From DATDPY01 sp964395765 (lineage in GTDB: Bacteria; Bacteroidota; Bacteroidia; Cytophagales; Cyclobacteriaceae), in NCBI GenBank assembly GCA_964395765.1, contig CAYNCU010000069.1:1-18418 (forward strand): 18,418 bases of DNA, given 5' to 3'. The stretch's first letter is position 1, and each line of letters begins with the position of its first letter. Positions 8,201-14,041 of this stretch are shown here, piece by piece. A program made the translations under genes and the position numbers. The notes beneath the pieces are model-generated. The model ran no database searches, was not told the DNA's origin, and saw only the letters and a list, made by a program, of their open reading frames with translations.

Positions 8201-9460
8201 ATAAAGTTTATTGGCATCATTGCTGTTCGGTACATTTCCCTGGCCGGATCCGATGTAAGGATTATTACTCCTGTATATATCCTTTCCCTCACCGAGATCC
8301 ATAACGGCGGCGATGTTTCGGAGTGTTTGTGTATTGTTATTTCGGTTGATCATGTAAACTTCTACCCTGGTAATATTAACTCCCGAAAGGATCTGGGGAA
8401 GATTCGATAACCATCTTTCATAATTATCCCTGAAGAAATGTCCCAGGAAGAAATGACGGTTCTCATCATAATCGGAAGCTTTTACCTGGAATTCATTTCC
8501 CTGGCCCTCTGTTCCGCCGCCAACGGTAATGGTATTGGTTTTTCCTCTTTGTGTGGAAGCCAGAGCGGTAACGTATAATTTTCCGAATTGTAGCTGGGTT
8601 TTTAATCCAAATAAATTCTGGGCGCCGGAAATCAGACTGTTATTAAGCGGCATGCTGACATTACCTACCTCAATTTTTTTTATAATATCCTCGTCGTAAC
8701 CCGTATATTCGACTTTCAGATTATTCTCGAAATCAAATGTATTATTGTTATCAAAATTGGCAAGCACACTGAGTTTATCTCCGATTTTGCCGACTACGTT
8801 CATGTTGATTTGCTGGTTGAACTGAAATCCGCCGTTTCTCTGCTGACGGATTGGGATAGCGGGATTGTCGATCCGTTGCCATCTTCCGCCAAAATCAAGA
8901 TTAACATATCCGTTGGGTTTAATATCCACATAACTGCCACCGAAGATCCGGTCGAAAATCGGACTGATGTATATAGGTGGAATGAGGCTTCTCCCGCTTA
9001 CCGCACTTTCGCCGTCGAGACTGGACGATTTGTTTTTCCAGTAATCCTTAATCATCCTTTCTTCCTGAATCTTCTGGAATTGGTCAAAAGTCATGGTAGA
9101 AACCGGACGGTAATCGATATCCCCTATTTTTTCGTGGATAATATAATTATCGGATGTATCTATTTCGAGATCCATCTTCAGGTTGCTGGGATCTTTTAAT
9201 TGGAGCGGGGATTCCACGGGTTCAAAAACAAAAGGATTTCCGTATCGGTCCTTCGGTTCGAAAGTCGGAAGAGGTTCCGGTTTATAGGGCTTGTTTTGCA
9301 GCGTATCCCTTGTCGTATCTCCTTTCAGTGTGTCATACCGAGGATACTTACCGGATGACAATTTGCTGTCTCCTGTCCAGGAACGGCCACTGGCCATTAT
9401 CAATGTGAAAGCCAAGGTACTGCCAACCAGACCAAAGAGTATGCTATTAAACTTTCCCAA
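2279..9460 (-). CDS. sprA: SprA, outer-membrane translocon of the type IX secretion system
   Basis: At 2393 residues this giant protein fits the SprA size range. SprA forms the very large outer-membrane beta barrel through which type IX cargo leaves the periplasm, and it is also needed for gliding in motile relatives. A signal peptide covers about residues 1-24 (LFGLVGSTLAFTLIMASG). Family-typical features include an N-terminal block around RIFGGSYVDIKPNGYVNLDFGG, the NSNGDPQPDGVFDYVEG segment (D601 within it), HNQDVGLDGLKDADED, many alternating beta-strand stretches, and a C-terminal strand ending VQVRFSLAQ. A perfect EF-hand-like loop lies at residues 1197-1208 (DVNGDNTISDLE). The start is TTG at 9460-9458: there is no in-frame ATG between it and the upstream stop, and the first internal ATG (residue 22) would destroy the signal peptide. 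It follows ruvA by 16 nt. The reading frame is intact throughout. Other T9SS genes are not in the window. Confidence 0.97.
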   Translation of the reverse strand: MGKFNSILFGLVGSTLAFTLIMASGRSWTGDSKLSSGKYPRYDTLKGDTTRDTLQNKPYKPEPLPTFEPKDRYGNPFVFEPVESPLQLKDPSNLKMDLEIDTSDNYIIHEKIGDIDYRPVSTMTFDQFQKIQEERMIKDYWKNKSSSLDGESAVSGRSLIPPIYISPIFDRIFGGSYVDIKPNGYVNLDFGGRWQRIDNPAIPIRQQRNGGFQFNQQINMNVVGKIGDKLSVLANFDNNNTFDFENNLKVEYTGYDEDIIKKIEVGNVSMPLNNSLISGAQNLFGLKTQLQFGKLYVTALASTQRGKTNTITVGGGTEGQGNEFQVKASDYDENRHFFLGHFFRDNYERWLSNLPQILSGVNITRVEVYMINRNNNTQTLRNIAAVMDLGEGKDIYRSNNPYIGSGQGNVPNSNDANKLYASLTSDANVRTVDNTSTVLDNKFNLVKSTDYEVITAARKLDANEYTINPQLGYISLYRKLQDDEALAVSYEYTYNGKRYKVGELTEDYQNVSDNQVIYLKLLRPSKVNTAVPSWDLMMKNVYNITSSQINKDGFELRIIYRDDKTGIDNPSLHEGRHTKDIPLVQLFNLDRLNSNGDPQPDGVFDYVEGATVNSAYGDVIFPVLEPFGSYLKAKFDPDEQQFIDKYVYDTLYNATKSDAELDAAKNKFYLVGRVVGGSSSDISLPGVNIAQNSVRVIAGNIPLTEGVDYRVDYNLGKVSIINQSVLNSGKPIQIQYEQSDLFNFQARSLFGTRLDYVFNDNMSLGATYLYYNERPLVSRVSIGSEPVRNSKWGLDYNYRSDSRFLTKMVNMIPFISTKEPSVLTFNSEVAQLIPGTSNIVQGQGTSYIDDFESAITPYNLGGNVQSWKLAATPKRSDNLFDGGSQMQNDLSINFKRAKMAWYIIDNIFYRTAGANKPRNITDEDLKNHYVRAVSPQEIFRNRDPEVVNTNEAIFDLAYYPSERGPYNYNPNLTSKGQLPDPKDNWGGITRAVPSDVDFDKTNIQYIEFWLMDPFIDVTNGDLSNPRGQINDGVNPPTANSTGGKLLFDLGSISEDLMKDGRHAFENGLPADGGTQGTTENAWGRVTTQQYLTNAFDNSASARHNQDVGLDGLKDADEDSYFKDFISKVNVTTDALNEIKKDPSADDFHYFLGSDLDAENAKIIERYKNYNGMENNSPISTNSGGIPPVGSTIPDNEDVNGDNTISDLEEYYEYEVDLKPGQLAVGKNNIVDKVTNTVNGDQVSWYLFRIPIKEPTRVEGNISGFKSIQFMRTVLTGFSQPVVLRFDNFQLAGSQWRIYSGNLRDKELDQPPENYDANFTVSVVSYEANGSSADNKIPYVLPPGIKQDIDNTSPVYRRNNEQALKLNVQNLEDGDSRAVFKDVTLDLISYGRLKMFFHAESPQTFKDTVTAFLRLGTDYTDNYYEIEVPLVITPPGSTTPDEIWPAANNIDIALNDLYALKSERNRLNFNISLPFVKQINQYKVTVVGRPELSSIQTLMIGIRNPKTPDQAPRNITIWANELRVTDFDKKAGWAANARANVKLADFATVSGNARYTSIGFGTIQQNISERTRESTLEYDLAGNVALEKFFPQKWGLKIPLYLSYGRTNITPEYDPLDPDVPLEASLLSFPSTLERDNYKNLVLDRTTQRGFNFTNVGKIRTNPDAKSHIYDIENLSLTYAYSETSQHNIYRAEYINKSMRAGITYNFNPKPVSVEPFKNIKLFKSNYLALIRDFNFSPTFSNLNISWNIDRQYVKTQLRNSDLTTNGILPTFQKYYDFNRMYSFRWNLTKSLSLDYTAHANAVVDEPSGEINTTEKKDSILTNLKHFGRIKNFDQDIGLTYQVPLSKIPFLDWTNADIRYDAGYIWTAGAIDQADTLGNTAQNSRNYNFNGKIDFVKLYNKWKFLRSINSPPRSRRSNQKTKADTTNTVHRELKGVKGFLRLLMMLRSVNFSINNQRGTVLPGFLPRPFLLGMDSTFSSPGWGFILGSQDINIKQKMVDKNWLARSEYLTFPFTQFLNNDFSVTGVIEPFNDFRIQIAASKKQMDNYQEIFRYGPDTLANGTVLQAPQSLAPTRTGSYSISIISISTAFSKDDKDNNNPIFNQFVNEREVIRDRLNALYPKAEFKANSQDVIIPAFLAAYTGRDPLKIGLTSFPKIPLPNWRIDYAGLSKIPALQNVFSSINITHSYSSTYNVSNYTNSLDYENGIDLGNSIDNFQPGLVLNENGEPVPVYVIGQAVISETFAPLVGIDLRTKSKFSAQVNYKLSRDLALNISNSQVTEVDNKEFSIDLGYTKSNMKLPFKYQGATIVLKNDIQFRTTFAIRNMKTVQRKINDLSVITGGNTVFQLRPTIKYMLNDKLSTELFLVRNINNPLISNTFKQSTTTVGVQVRFSLAQ

Positions 9461-9476
9461 TCCCTCTTGATTCTTT

Positions 9477-10070
9477 TTATGCTGATTTTAATGCTAGCCT
9501 GATTAATTCCTCCAGTGTAATATTTTTTCCATGTTTCCTGATAATCGCCTGTATGGTTTTCTCAGCGGCAGATTTTTGAATCCCTAAAGTCACCAGCGCC
9601 GATAAAGCTTCGTTTCTTAATTCACCGGAAACTCCGGTCAAACTTTCAAAGTCCTTCTCAAATCCCTTTGACTTCCTGATCTTGTCTTTCAATTCGACAA
9701 TAATTCTTTCAGCGGATTTCTGACCGATTCCCTTAATACTTTTAAGCGTCATCACGTCCCCTCCGGCTATGGCTTCTTCTATTTCATTGATTTCCATCGA
9801 TGAAAGCACCATCAAAGCAGTACTGGGACCAACCCCGGAAACACTGATCAGCTGCAGGAATAAATTTTTTTCAGTATTGTCAAAAAATCCATACAAAACA
9901 TGCGCATCCTCCCTGATCTGAAGATGAGTAAATAATTTCACCTGCTTAAGATCCTTAATCCGGGCATAAGTATTGATTGAAATTTTAATTTCATAACCAA
10001 TTCCGCCCGTTTCAAGGACAACATAGGTAAGATCTAAAAAAGAGATCTCGCCCTTGATGTATCCAATCAT
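9477..10070 (-). CDS. ruvA: Holliday junction branch migration protein RuvA
   Basis: The 197-residue length and all three RuvA domains are as expected. An OB-fold N-terminal domain (about 1-63) begins MIGYIKGEI. Two helix-hairpin-helix motifs contact DNA (SGVGPSTALMVL, about 78-89; SIKGIGQKSAERIIVELKDK, about 111-130). The C-terminal domain that touches RuvB is at about 151-197 (NEALSALVTLGIQKSAAEKT). RuvA tetramers bind Holliday junctions and recruit the RuvB helicase in recombination repair. ruvB and ruvC are not nearby. The start is ATG at 10070-10068, about 90 nt below a good promoter (10162-10196). The next gene, sprA, begins only 16 nt after the ruvA stop, so a DNA repair gene and the secretion translocon probably share one transcript. 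From memory this pairing is common in Bacteroidota. Confidence 0.97.
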   Translation of the reverse strand: MIGYIKGEISFLDLTYVVLETGGIGYEIKISINTYARIKDLKQVKLFTHLQIREDAHVLYGFFDNTEKNLFLQLISVSGVGPSTALMVLSSMEINEIEEAIAGGDVMTLKSIKGIGQKSAERIIVELKDKIRKSKGFEKDFESLTGVSGELRNEALSALVTLGIQKSAAEKTIQAIIRKHGKNITLEELIRLALKSA

Positions 10071-10161
10071 TAGGTAATTTTAAATAAAACGATGTTTAAT
10101 ACTTAATATTGACTAATTTATTAAAAACTGAAAGATAAAAAATAGATTAATTTAATTCAGA

Positions 10162-10196
10162 CAAAGATAAAAAATTAGGTTTTCAGGCCTATCAAC
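10162..10196 (-). promoter_or_regulatory. Promoter of ruvA-sprA-gcvH-vanZ
   Basis: On the minus strand GTTG (10196-10193) is followed after 23 nt by TATCTTTG (10169-10162), an exact TAnnTTTG -7 box with a TTG -33 box. Transcription would begin near 10155, leaving a leader of about 85 nt before ruvA. The spacer contains a weak four-pair hairpin (TAGG/CCTA) plus six T residues, which might end transcripts from the DUF4837 gene; that part is too weak to list separately. Confidence 0.6.
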
Positions 10197-10203
10197 GGGG
10201 TTA

Positions 10204-11271
10204 TTACATATCGCTGGTCCGGAAAGTCTGTAAAACCATATCCAGTTCCCTCATGAGTTCCCTTTGTTCCACTCCTGGGCTGTATAAAAAGCCTTCCACG
10301 TAATATATGCGATTGAGTTTCTGGTCAACAAAACTGTAAGCGACAAAGGGTCCTCCCATGGTTATATCATGGGTTTTCCATAAACCGGTTATTTTCTTTG
10401 CATATTTCCCCTGGAAGGAGACTTGTTTTACCGTTGGAGGGATCGAAGGCTCGGTGATGACATAGGAATCGGGATTTTGCGGATCACCAAATACATTTTC
10501 CTTCATAATTTTATTACGCCAGTCCACTAAATTTTGTGCGTTAAAATCACTGGTATCTTTATAGGTTTTATAGGCAACAATGATATTCCGGTCAATTTCC
10601 TGTCCGGGCAGTCGTAACCAGATAAATCCATCGTTATCTGTAACAAGCCGATATTGGTAAGGAACACGTAAATGAAAATTATGTTCTTTACTAAGTCGGT
10701 TGGTAATCATAGCTTCTTCTTTCACGGAATAAACATTTTTCAGAGCCCTTTTATCTTCCGCCAAATTGAAAAATCTTCGCATACCGTCGCGGTATTTCAC
10801 AAGATTTTCAACCAGGTCATTTTCACTATGGCCGATGATAAACAATACCTCCTGGTTGGAGGCGTAAAGATTTTTCTTTTCAACAAGGAAAAGATTGGGG
10901 CTGGCCCTGAGAGAATCGATGGATTTTTGATCGAACAGGCTTCGCATTCTTTTGCTCTGGCTGTCATTCTCATATAACGGGATAAGCAAAATAAGATTTT
11001 TTGCTTCCTTTAAAATACTTTTAAAGGCCAGCGGGCCAACATGTCTCAGTTCGAACATACTTTGAGAATGGGGAAGGTCTTCCACCGGTGAATTAAAAGT
11101 TACGCGTAATTCATGCCCGATAGGTCCGTTCCATTTTGCCGAGTCGATCACGAGCAGGATTTCACCGGCTTTACCGGTACCCGGCGGCAGTGTTCTTTCG
11201 TCCGTTGAACCTCCCTTGCATGCAAATAACAGGACGGTTAAAAATAAATAAACGGAAGACTTAAGATTCAT
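10204..11271 (-). CDS. DUF4837-family lipoprotein
   Basis: This 355-residue protein begins with a lipoprotein signal peptide: a hydrophobic run ends in LLFAC, with cysteine 18 as the lipid-attachment residue, followed by KGGSTDER. The body matches my memory of DUF4837, a Bacteroidota family: a GKAGEILLVIDSAKWNGPIG opening, a central region with KNLILLIPLY, and a C-terminal half containing KQVSFQGKYAKKITGLWKTH, GGPFVAYSFVD and YYVEGFLYSPG. The biochemical role is unknown. The protein should sit in a membrane facing the periplasm. It starts with ATG 37 nt after the stop of the lytic transglycosylase and has no promoter of its own, so the two are probably co-transcribed and may act together on the envelope; that link is inference from position only. 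Confidence 0.85.
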   Translation of the reverse strand: MNLKSSVYLFLTVLLFACKGGSTDERTLPPGTGKAGEILLVIDSAKWNGPIGHELRVTFNSPVEDLPHSQSMFELRHVGPLAFKSILKEAKNLILLIPLYENDSQSKRMRSLFDQKSIDSLRASPNLFLVEKKNLYASNQEVLFIIGHSENDLVENLVKYRDGMRRFFNLAEDKRALKNVYSVKEEAMITNRLSKEHNFHLRVPYQYRLVTDNDGFIWLRLPGQEIDRNIIVAYKTYKDTSDFNAQNLVDWRNKIMKENVFGDPQNPDSYVITEPSIPPTVKQVSFQGKYAKKITGLWKTHDITMGGPFVAYSFVDQKLNRIYYVEGFLYSPGVEQRELMRELDMVLQTFRTSDM

Positions 11272-11308
11272 TGAAGAAAAAGTTAGTCACATTAAATTTA
11301 GTAAAAAC

Positions 11309-12703
11309 TTACCCAATCTTCAGTCTTTGTCCCGGAATTATTTTATTGGAATTGAGATTGTTAAGTTTTTTTAACATTTCAATTGTAAGGCCTTCATACT
11401 GTTGTGAAATTTTCCACAGACTGTCGCCGGGTTGAACAATATAATAATTTCCATCGGAAGTAATTTCAGGAGCAATTGTTTTTTGAGGTTTAAATACCGG
11501 CTTGGTTTCGGATTCATAAAAATTCGGTGTTACCCAGATGGCGAGTCTTTGATTTACCCGGATAAGGTTGCTACTCAGGTTATTCCATTCCTTAATATCG
11601 TTGATCCGGACCTTGTAATGATCGGCGATAAGGCTCAATGCATCTCCGCTTCGAACAATATGAATCAACCTTTCTCTCCCGTAGGTACTGCCGGCTTCGT
11701 TACGTGCAATATATTCCAGTTCTTGTTTATCTGCATGCTGAGCCGAGTCAAGAATATAATTACGATTTTTAACAATTAATGCTTTTATATCATAAGGAAT
11801 ATTTAAAACAAAATCATCGGATGATTCCGGCACTTCCCTTCTTTTTAAAACCGGGTTTAGATCTACCAATTCATCGACACAAATTCCTGTCAAGTCTGCC
11901 AGTGTTTTAATATAAAGCGGCTGGTCGACAATAATAGTATCTTTTTCGGGAAAATATTGCTCATAATTATCAAGGTAGAGATTATGAGCTTCCAGGTTAT
12001 TTGCCACGTAATTGATGGCAACAAATTGAGGCACATAGGAGCGCGTCTCCCTCGGCAGGTACCGGTATATATCCCAGAATTTCTTTTTATATCCTGATCT
12101 ACGAATGGCGCGTCTTACATTTCCCGGTCCGCAATCGTAGGCTGCCATGGCTAGTTCCCAGTCATTAAACTGATCGTAAAGATTCTGAAGATATTTACAG
12201 GCGGCTTCTGTAGACTTTTCAGGATCCATTCGTTCATCGATATACCAGTTTATTTTTAGATTATACAAACGGGCGGTACCGTACATGAATTGCCACAAAC
12301 CCACCGCTCCGGCCCTGGATTTTGCCCTCGGATTTAAACCGCTTTCCACGATGCACAGATATTTTAATTCATCGGGGAGTCCGTTTTTGGCCAATACTTT
12401 TTCTATCAAAGGAAAATAAAGATTCATTTTCCCCAATACTTCCTTCGTGTAATCCCTGTCGGTAATTGTGAAAAAATCAATAAAAGCTTTTACCCTGTTG
12501 TTGAAATGCAGCGGAACAATCTTTTGAAGTTCGGATAATTTTTGTGCAATCGTATCATAAGGGACATCCGGAATATATTCGTAATCATATACCGGGTAAA
12601 TCAATGAATCCTGCGCCAGCAAAATATCTTCATCGGGTATCAGTTGCGCGTATGCTTTTTGACCGATAATGAAAAGAATCAATAGATAAATAATTTTTCT
12701 CAT
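11309..12703 (-). CDS. Membrane-bound lytic murein transglycosylase, MltD type, with two LysM domains
   Basis: The protein has 464 residues. A signal peptide (about 1-19, cut after AYA) is followed by a linker. An SLT lysozyme-like domain (about 100-230) has the catalytic glutamate E120 in CIVESGLNPRAKSRAGAVGLWQFM and the supporting AMAAYDCGPGNVRRAIRR block. Two LysM peptidoglycan-binding domains follow: 346-390 (HIVRSGDALSLIADHY) and 420-463 (YIVQPGDSLWKISQQY). Enzymes of this class cut the glycan backbone between MurNAc and GlcNAc, forming 1,6-anhydro ends. There is no lipobox cysteine at the signal end, unlike E. coli MltD, so the protein may be soluble in the periplasm or held by LysM binding. 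All key residues are present. It starts with ATG; no clear promoter is seen in the gap upstream. A DUF4837 lipoprotein gene follows. Confidence 0.92.
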   Translation of the reverse strand: MRKIIYLLILFIIGQKAYAQLIPDEDILLAQDSLIYPVYDYEYIPDVPYDTIAQKLSELQKIVPLHFNNRVKAFIDFFTITDRDYTKEVLGKMNLYFPLIEKVLAKNGLPDELKYLCIVESGLNPRAKSRAGAVGLWQFMYGTARLYNLKINWYIDERMDPEKSTEAACKYLQNLYDQFNDWELAMAAYDCGPGNVRRAIRRSGYKKKFWDIYRYLPRETRSYVPQFVAINYVANNLEAHNLYLDNYEQYFPEKDTIIVDQPLYIKTLADLTGICVDELVDLNPVLKRREVPESSDDFVLNIPYDIKALIVKNRNYILDSAQHADKQELEYIARNEAGSTYGRERLIHIVRSGDALSLIADHYKVRINDIKEWNNLSSNLIRVNQRLAIWVTPNFYESETKPVFKPQKTIAPEITSDGNYYIVQPGDSLWKISQQYEGLTIEMLKKLNNLNSNKIIPGQRLKIG

Positions 12704-13116
12704 TATTATATTTATTCGGTTTACAGATCAGGACCTGGTAAAGGATTTATCGGGTGAAAAAAATTGGCGGGTATTTATAATTTTGAATTCAAAAAACTCG
12801 GTTAAAAAAGCGGAAACGATGATAATAAAAATATTCTTTGTTCCATAATTCTTGTATTGCAGTGCATAAGTATACAGGTATTGCATTATAACAGGATTTT
12901 TCTCTTAACGGTTATTAAAAGAAATTGTATTTGCCGGAAATGCAAACAAATCAATTTTTATCGTATCATCAAACGCAGCACTTCCTGAATAATCAAAAAC
13001 AGGATTTAACAGGACACAATTCCTGGTAATGAATAAACGGTAAGCGGCCTGATGGAAAAAGGAATAAAACCCTTCGTAAAAGACAGAACTAATATCCTTC
13101 CGAAGTAAGTTTAATA
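12704..13116. other. Poorly coding gap between tatA and the transglycosylase gene
   Basis: About 410 bp of AT-rich DNA. It contains a weak 71-codon minus-strand frame (12905-13120, listed separately) and, on the plus strand, a roughly 50-codon open frame ending at a TAA near 12847 that has no ATG near its start. A seven-pair hairpin (CTTTTAA/TTAAGAG, one wobble pair, near 12900-12920) lacks a T run and is not a convincing terminator. No exact -33/-7 promoter for the transglycosylase gene was found, although one is expected here. Confidence 0.5.
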
Positions 13117-13120
13117 TCAA
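12905..13120 (-). CDS. Doubtful hypothetical small protein
   Basis: A 71-codon frame beginning with TTG that overlaps the TGA stop of the second tatA by a few bases. It contains no ATG anywhere. The product is rich in Phe, Ile and Asn, as chance translation of AT-rich DNA tends to be, with no membrane segment, signal peptide or motif I recognise. In its favour are the stop-start overlap typical of coupled genes and a fairly mixed C-terminal half (DYSGSAAFDDTIKIDLFAFP). It could be a real small gene, a decayed gene end, or chance; I lean to chance or decay. Confidence 0.2.
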   Translation of the reverse strand: MILNLLRKDISSVFYEGFYSFFHQAAYRLFITRNCVLLNPVFDYSGSAAFDDTIKIDLFAFPANTISFNNR

Positions 13121-13347
13121 TTTTTATTGAGTTTTTTCTGTTGGTCTTCAGTAGAGTTAATTCCTTCTTCTATTTCATTCTGAACACCTTTCGTGGCATC
13201 TTTGAATTCCCGGATGCCTTTGCCTAAGCCTCGGGCCAGTTCGGGAATCCTCTTGGCGCCAAAAAAGATAATAACGAATAAAATGATAAGAATCCATTCA
13301 GATCCTCCAGGCATTCCAAACAATAATATGAAATCAAAGTTTGCCAT
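13117..13347 (-). CDS. tatA: Sec-independent translocase subunit TatA, second copy
   Basis: This 76-residue protein has the TatA layout: a short periplasmic N-terminus, one membrane helix (about residues 16-29, SEWILIILFVIIFF), the hinge FGAKRIPELARGLGKGI, an amphipathic helix, and a charged tail with EIEEGINSTEDQQKK. TatA forms the protein-conducting part of the Tat pathway, which exports folded proteins across the inner membrane together with TatC. The start shown is ATG at 13347; an in-frame ATG at residue 12 (MPGGSE) is an alternative that would still keep the helix. It has its own promoter (13397-13430) and so need not be co-expressed with the other tatA upstream. No tatC lies in the window. 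It could serve as the TatA or the TatB/E-like partner; the sequence does not decide. Confidence 0.93.
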   Translation of the reverse strand: MANFDFILLFGMPGGSEWILIILFVIIFFGAKRIPELARGLGKGIREFKDATKGVQNEIEEGINSTEDQQKKLNKN

Positions 13348-13690
13348 ATATTTAATTTATTAAGAGGAGTAAATATACCGAAATAATATTATCTCTCAAA
13401 TTTAAGCTCTTTGTATATGAAATAAACAAAATATCTTTTTCCCGAACGATTGCTGCTTATCTTATTTGAAAACACATAAAGTCAGTGAAAGTTCGATTTT
13501 AACATTATTTAAAGCATTTCAGGCCCAATAATCGAGCAATTAAACGCAAGACTCAATGATCATGAATTCAGTAACAGGATTTACCGGCTGTATTATAAAA
13601 GAAGATCACAAGGATTCACCCATAATGAAACCTCAATATATTTTACGCCTGAAATGAATACCTTGCCTGACTTATTCCGGCTACCGTAAT
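13348..13690. other. Intergenic gap between the two tatA genes
   Basis: The left part (13397-13430) holds the promoter of the second tatA. The rest has a perfect 10-bp inverted repeat, CATTTCAGGC at 13515-13524 and GCCTGAAATG at 13647-13656, 122 bp apart. It also has a plus-strand frame open from 13513 to 13689 (58 codons plus TAA) with fairly protein-like composition, but no ATG until codon 48. No terminator for the first tatA is visible. I cannot assign a function to this DNA. Confidence 0.5.
13397..13430 (-). promoter_or_regulatory. Promoter of the second tatA
   Basis: On the minus strand TTTG (13430-13427) is followed after exactly 22 nt by TAAATTTG (13404-13397), both boxes exact for Bacteroidota housekeeping promoters. 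Transcription would start near 13390, about 45 nt before the ATG. The same arrangement with the same spacing lies before the first tatA. Confidence 0.75.
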
Positions 13691-13948
13691 TCAGTTTTCA
13701 ATTTTAGCAGGAGGGTTTTGAGGGGGCGGCGGAGGATTATGATTCTCCTCGGCGGCGTGTATTCCTTCTTCAAGTTCTTTTTTTATGCCTGCCGAAGCGT
13801 CTTTGAATTCTCTGATTCCCTTTCCAAGGCCCCGGGCAATTTCGGGTATCTTTTTTGCTCCGAAAAAGATAATGAAGAAAAATAAAATAACCATCATTTC
13901 TCCCCCACCCGGCATTTCGAGTAAGTAAATCAATCCCAGCTTTATCAT
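13691..13948 (-). CDS. tatA: Sec-independent translocase subunit TatA, first copy
   Basis: This 85-residue protein has a single membrane helix (about residues 16-29, EMMVILFFFIIFF), the TatA hinge FGAKKIPEIARGLGKGI, an amphipathic helix (REFKDASAGIKKELEEGI) and a tail that becomes proline-rich (NPPPPPQNPP, about 70-79). It is the pore-forming component of the Tat pathway for folded proteins. The GLGKGIREFKDA core is identical to the second copy, so the two arose by duplication and differ mainly in the N-terminal dozen residues and the tail. The start is ATG at 13948, with an in-frame ATG at residue 12 (MPGGGE) as in its paralogue. A strong promoter at 13996-14029 drives it separately from the EnvC-like gene upstream, which ends about 90 nt before it. 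Confidence 0.94.
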   Translation of the reverse strand: MIKLGLIYLLEMPGGGEMMVILFFFIIFFGAKKIPEIARGLGKGIREFKDASAGIKKELEEGIHAAEENHNPPPPPQNPPAKIEN

Positions 13949-13995
13949 ATTTTTATAACATTAATGGAAAGAAACAGTAGAAATAAATACAGCAT

Positions 13996-14029
13996 CAAAA
14001 TTACTGTATTTGGACATTAATATGACAAA
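13996..14029 (-). promoter_or_regulatory. Promoter of the first tatA
   Basis: On the minus strand TTTG (14029-14026) and TAATTTTG (14003-13996) are separated by 22 nt, an exact -33/-7 pair. The start point would be near 13989, about 40 nt before the ATG at 13948. It lies just downstream of the EnvC-like gene's stop. Confidence 0.75.
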
Positions 14030-14041
14030 TAAAACCGTAAG

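Noticed and set aside
13595..13656. Short plus-strand peptide gene with ATG between the tatA genes
   Set aside because: Only about 31 codons from an ATG near 13562, no promoter, no motif; chance is the simpler explanation.
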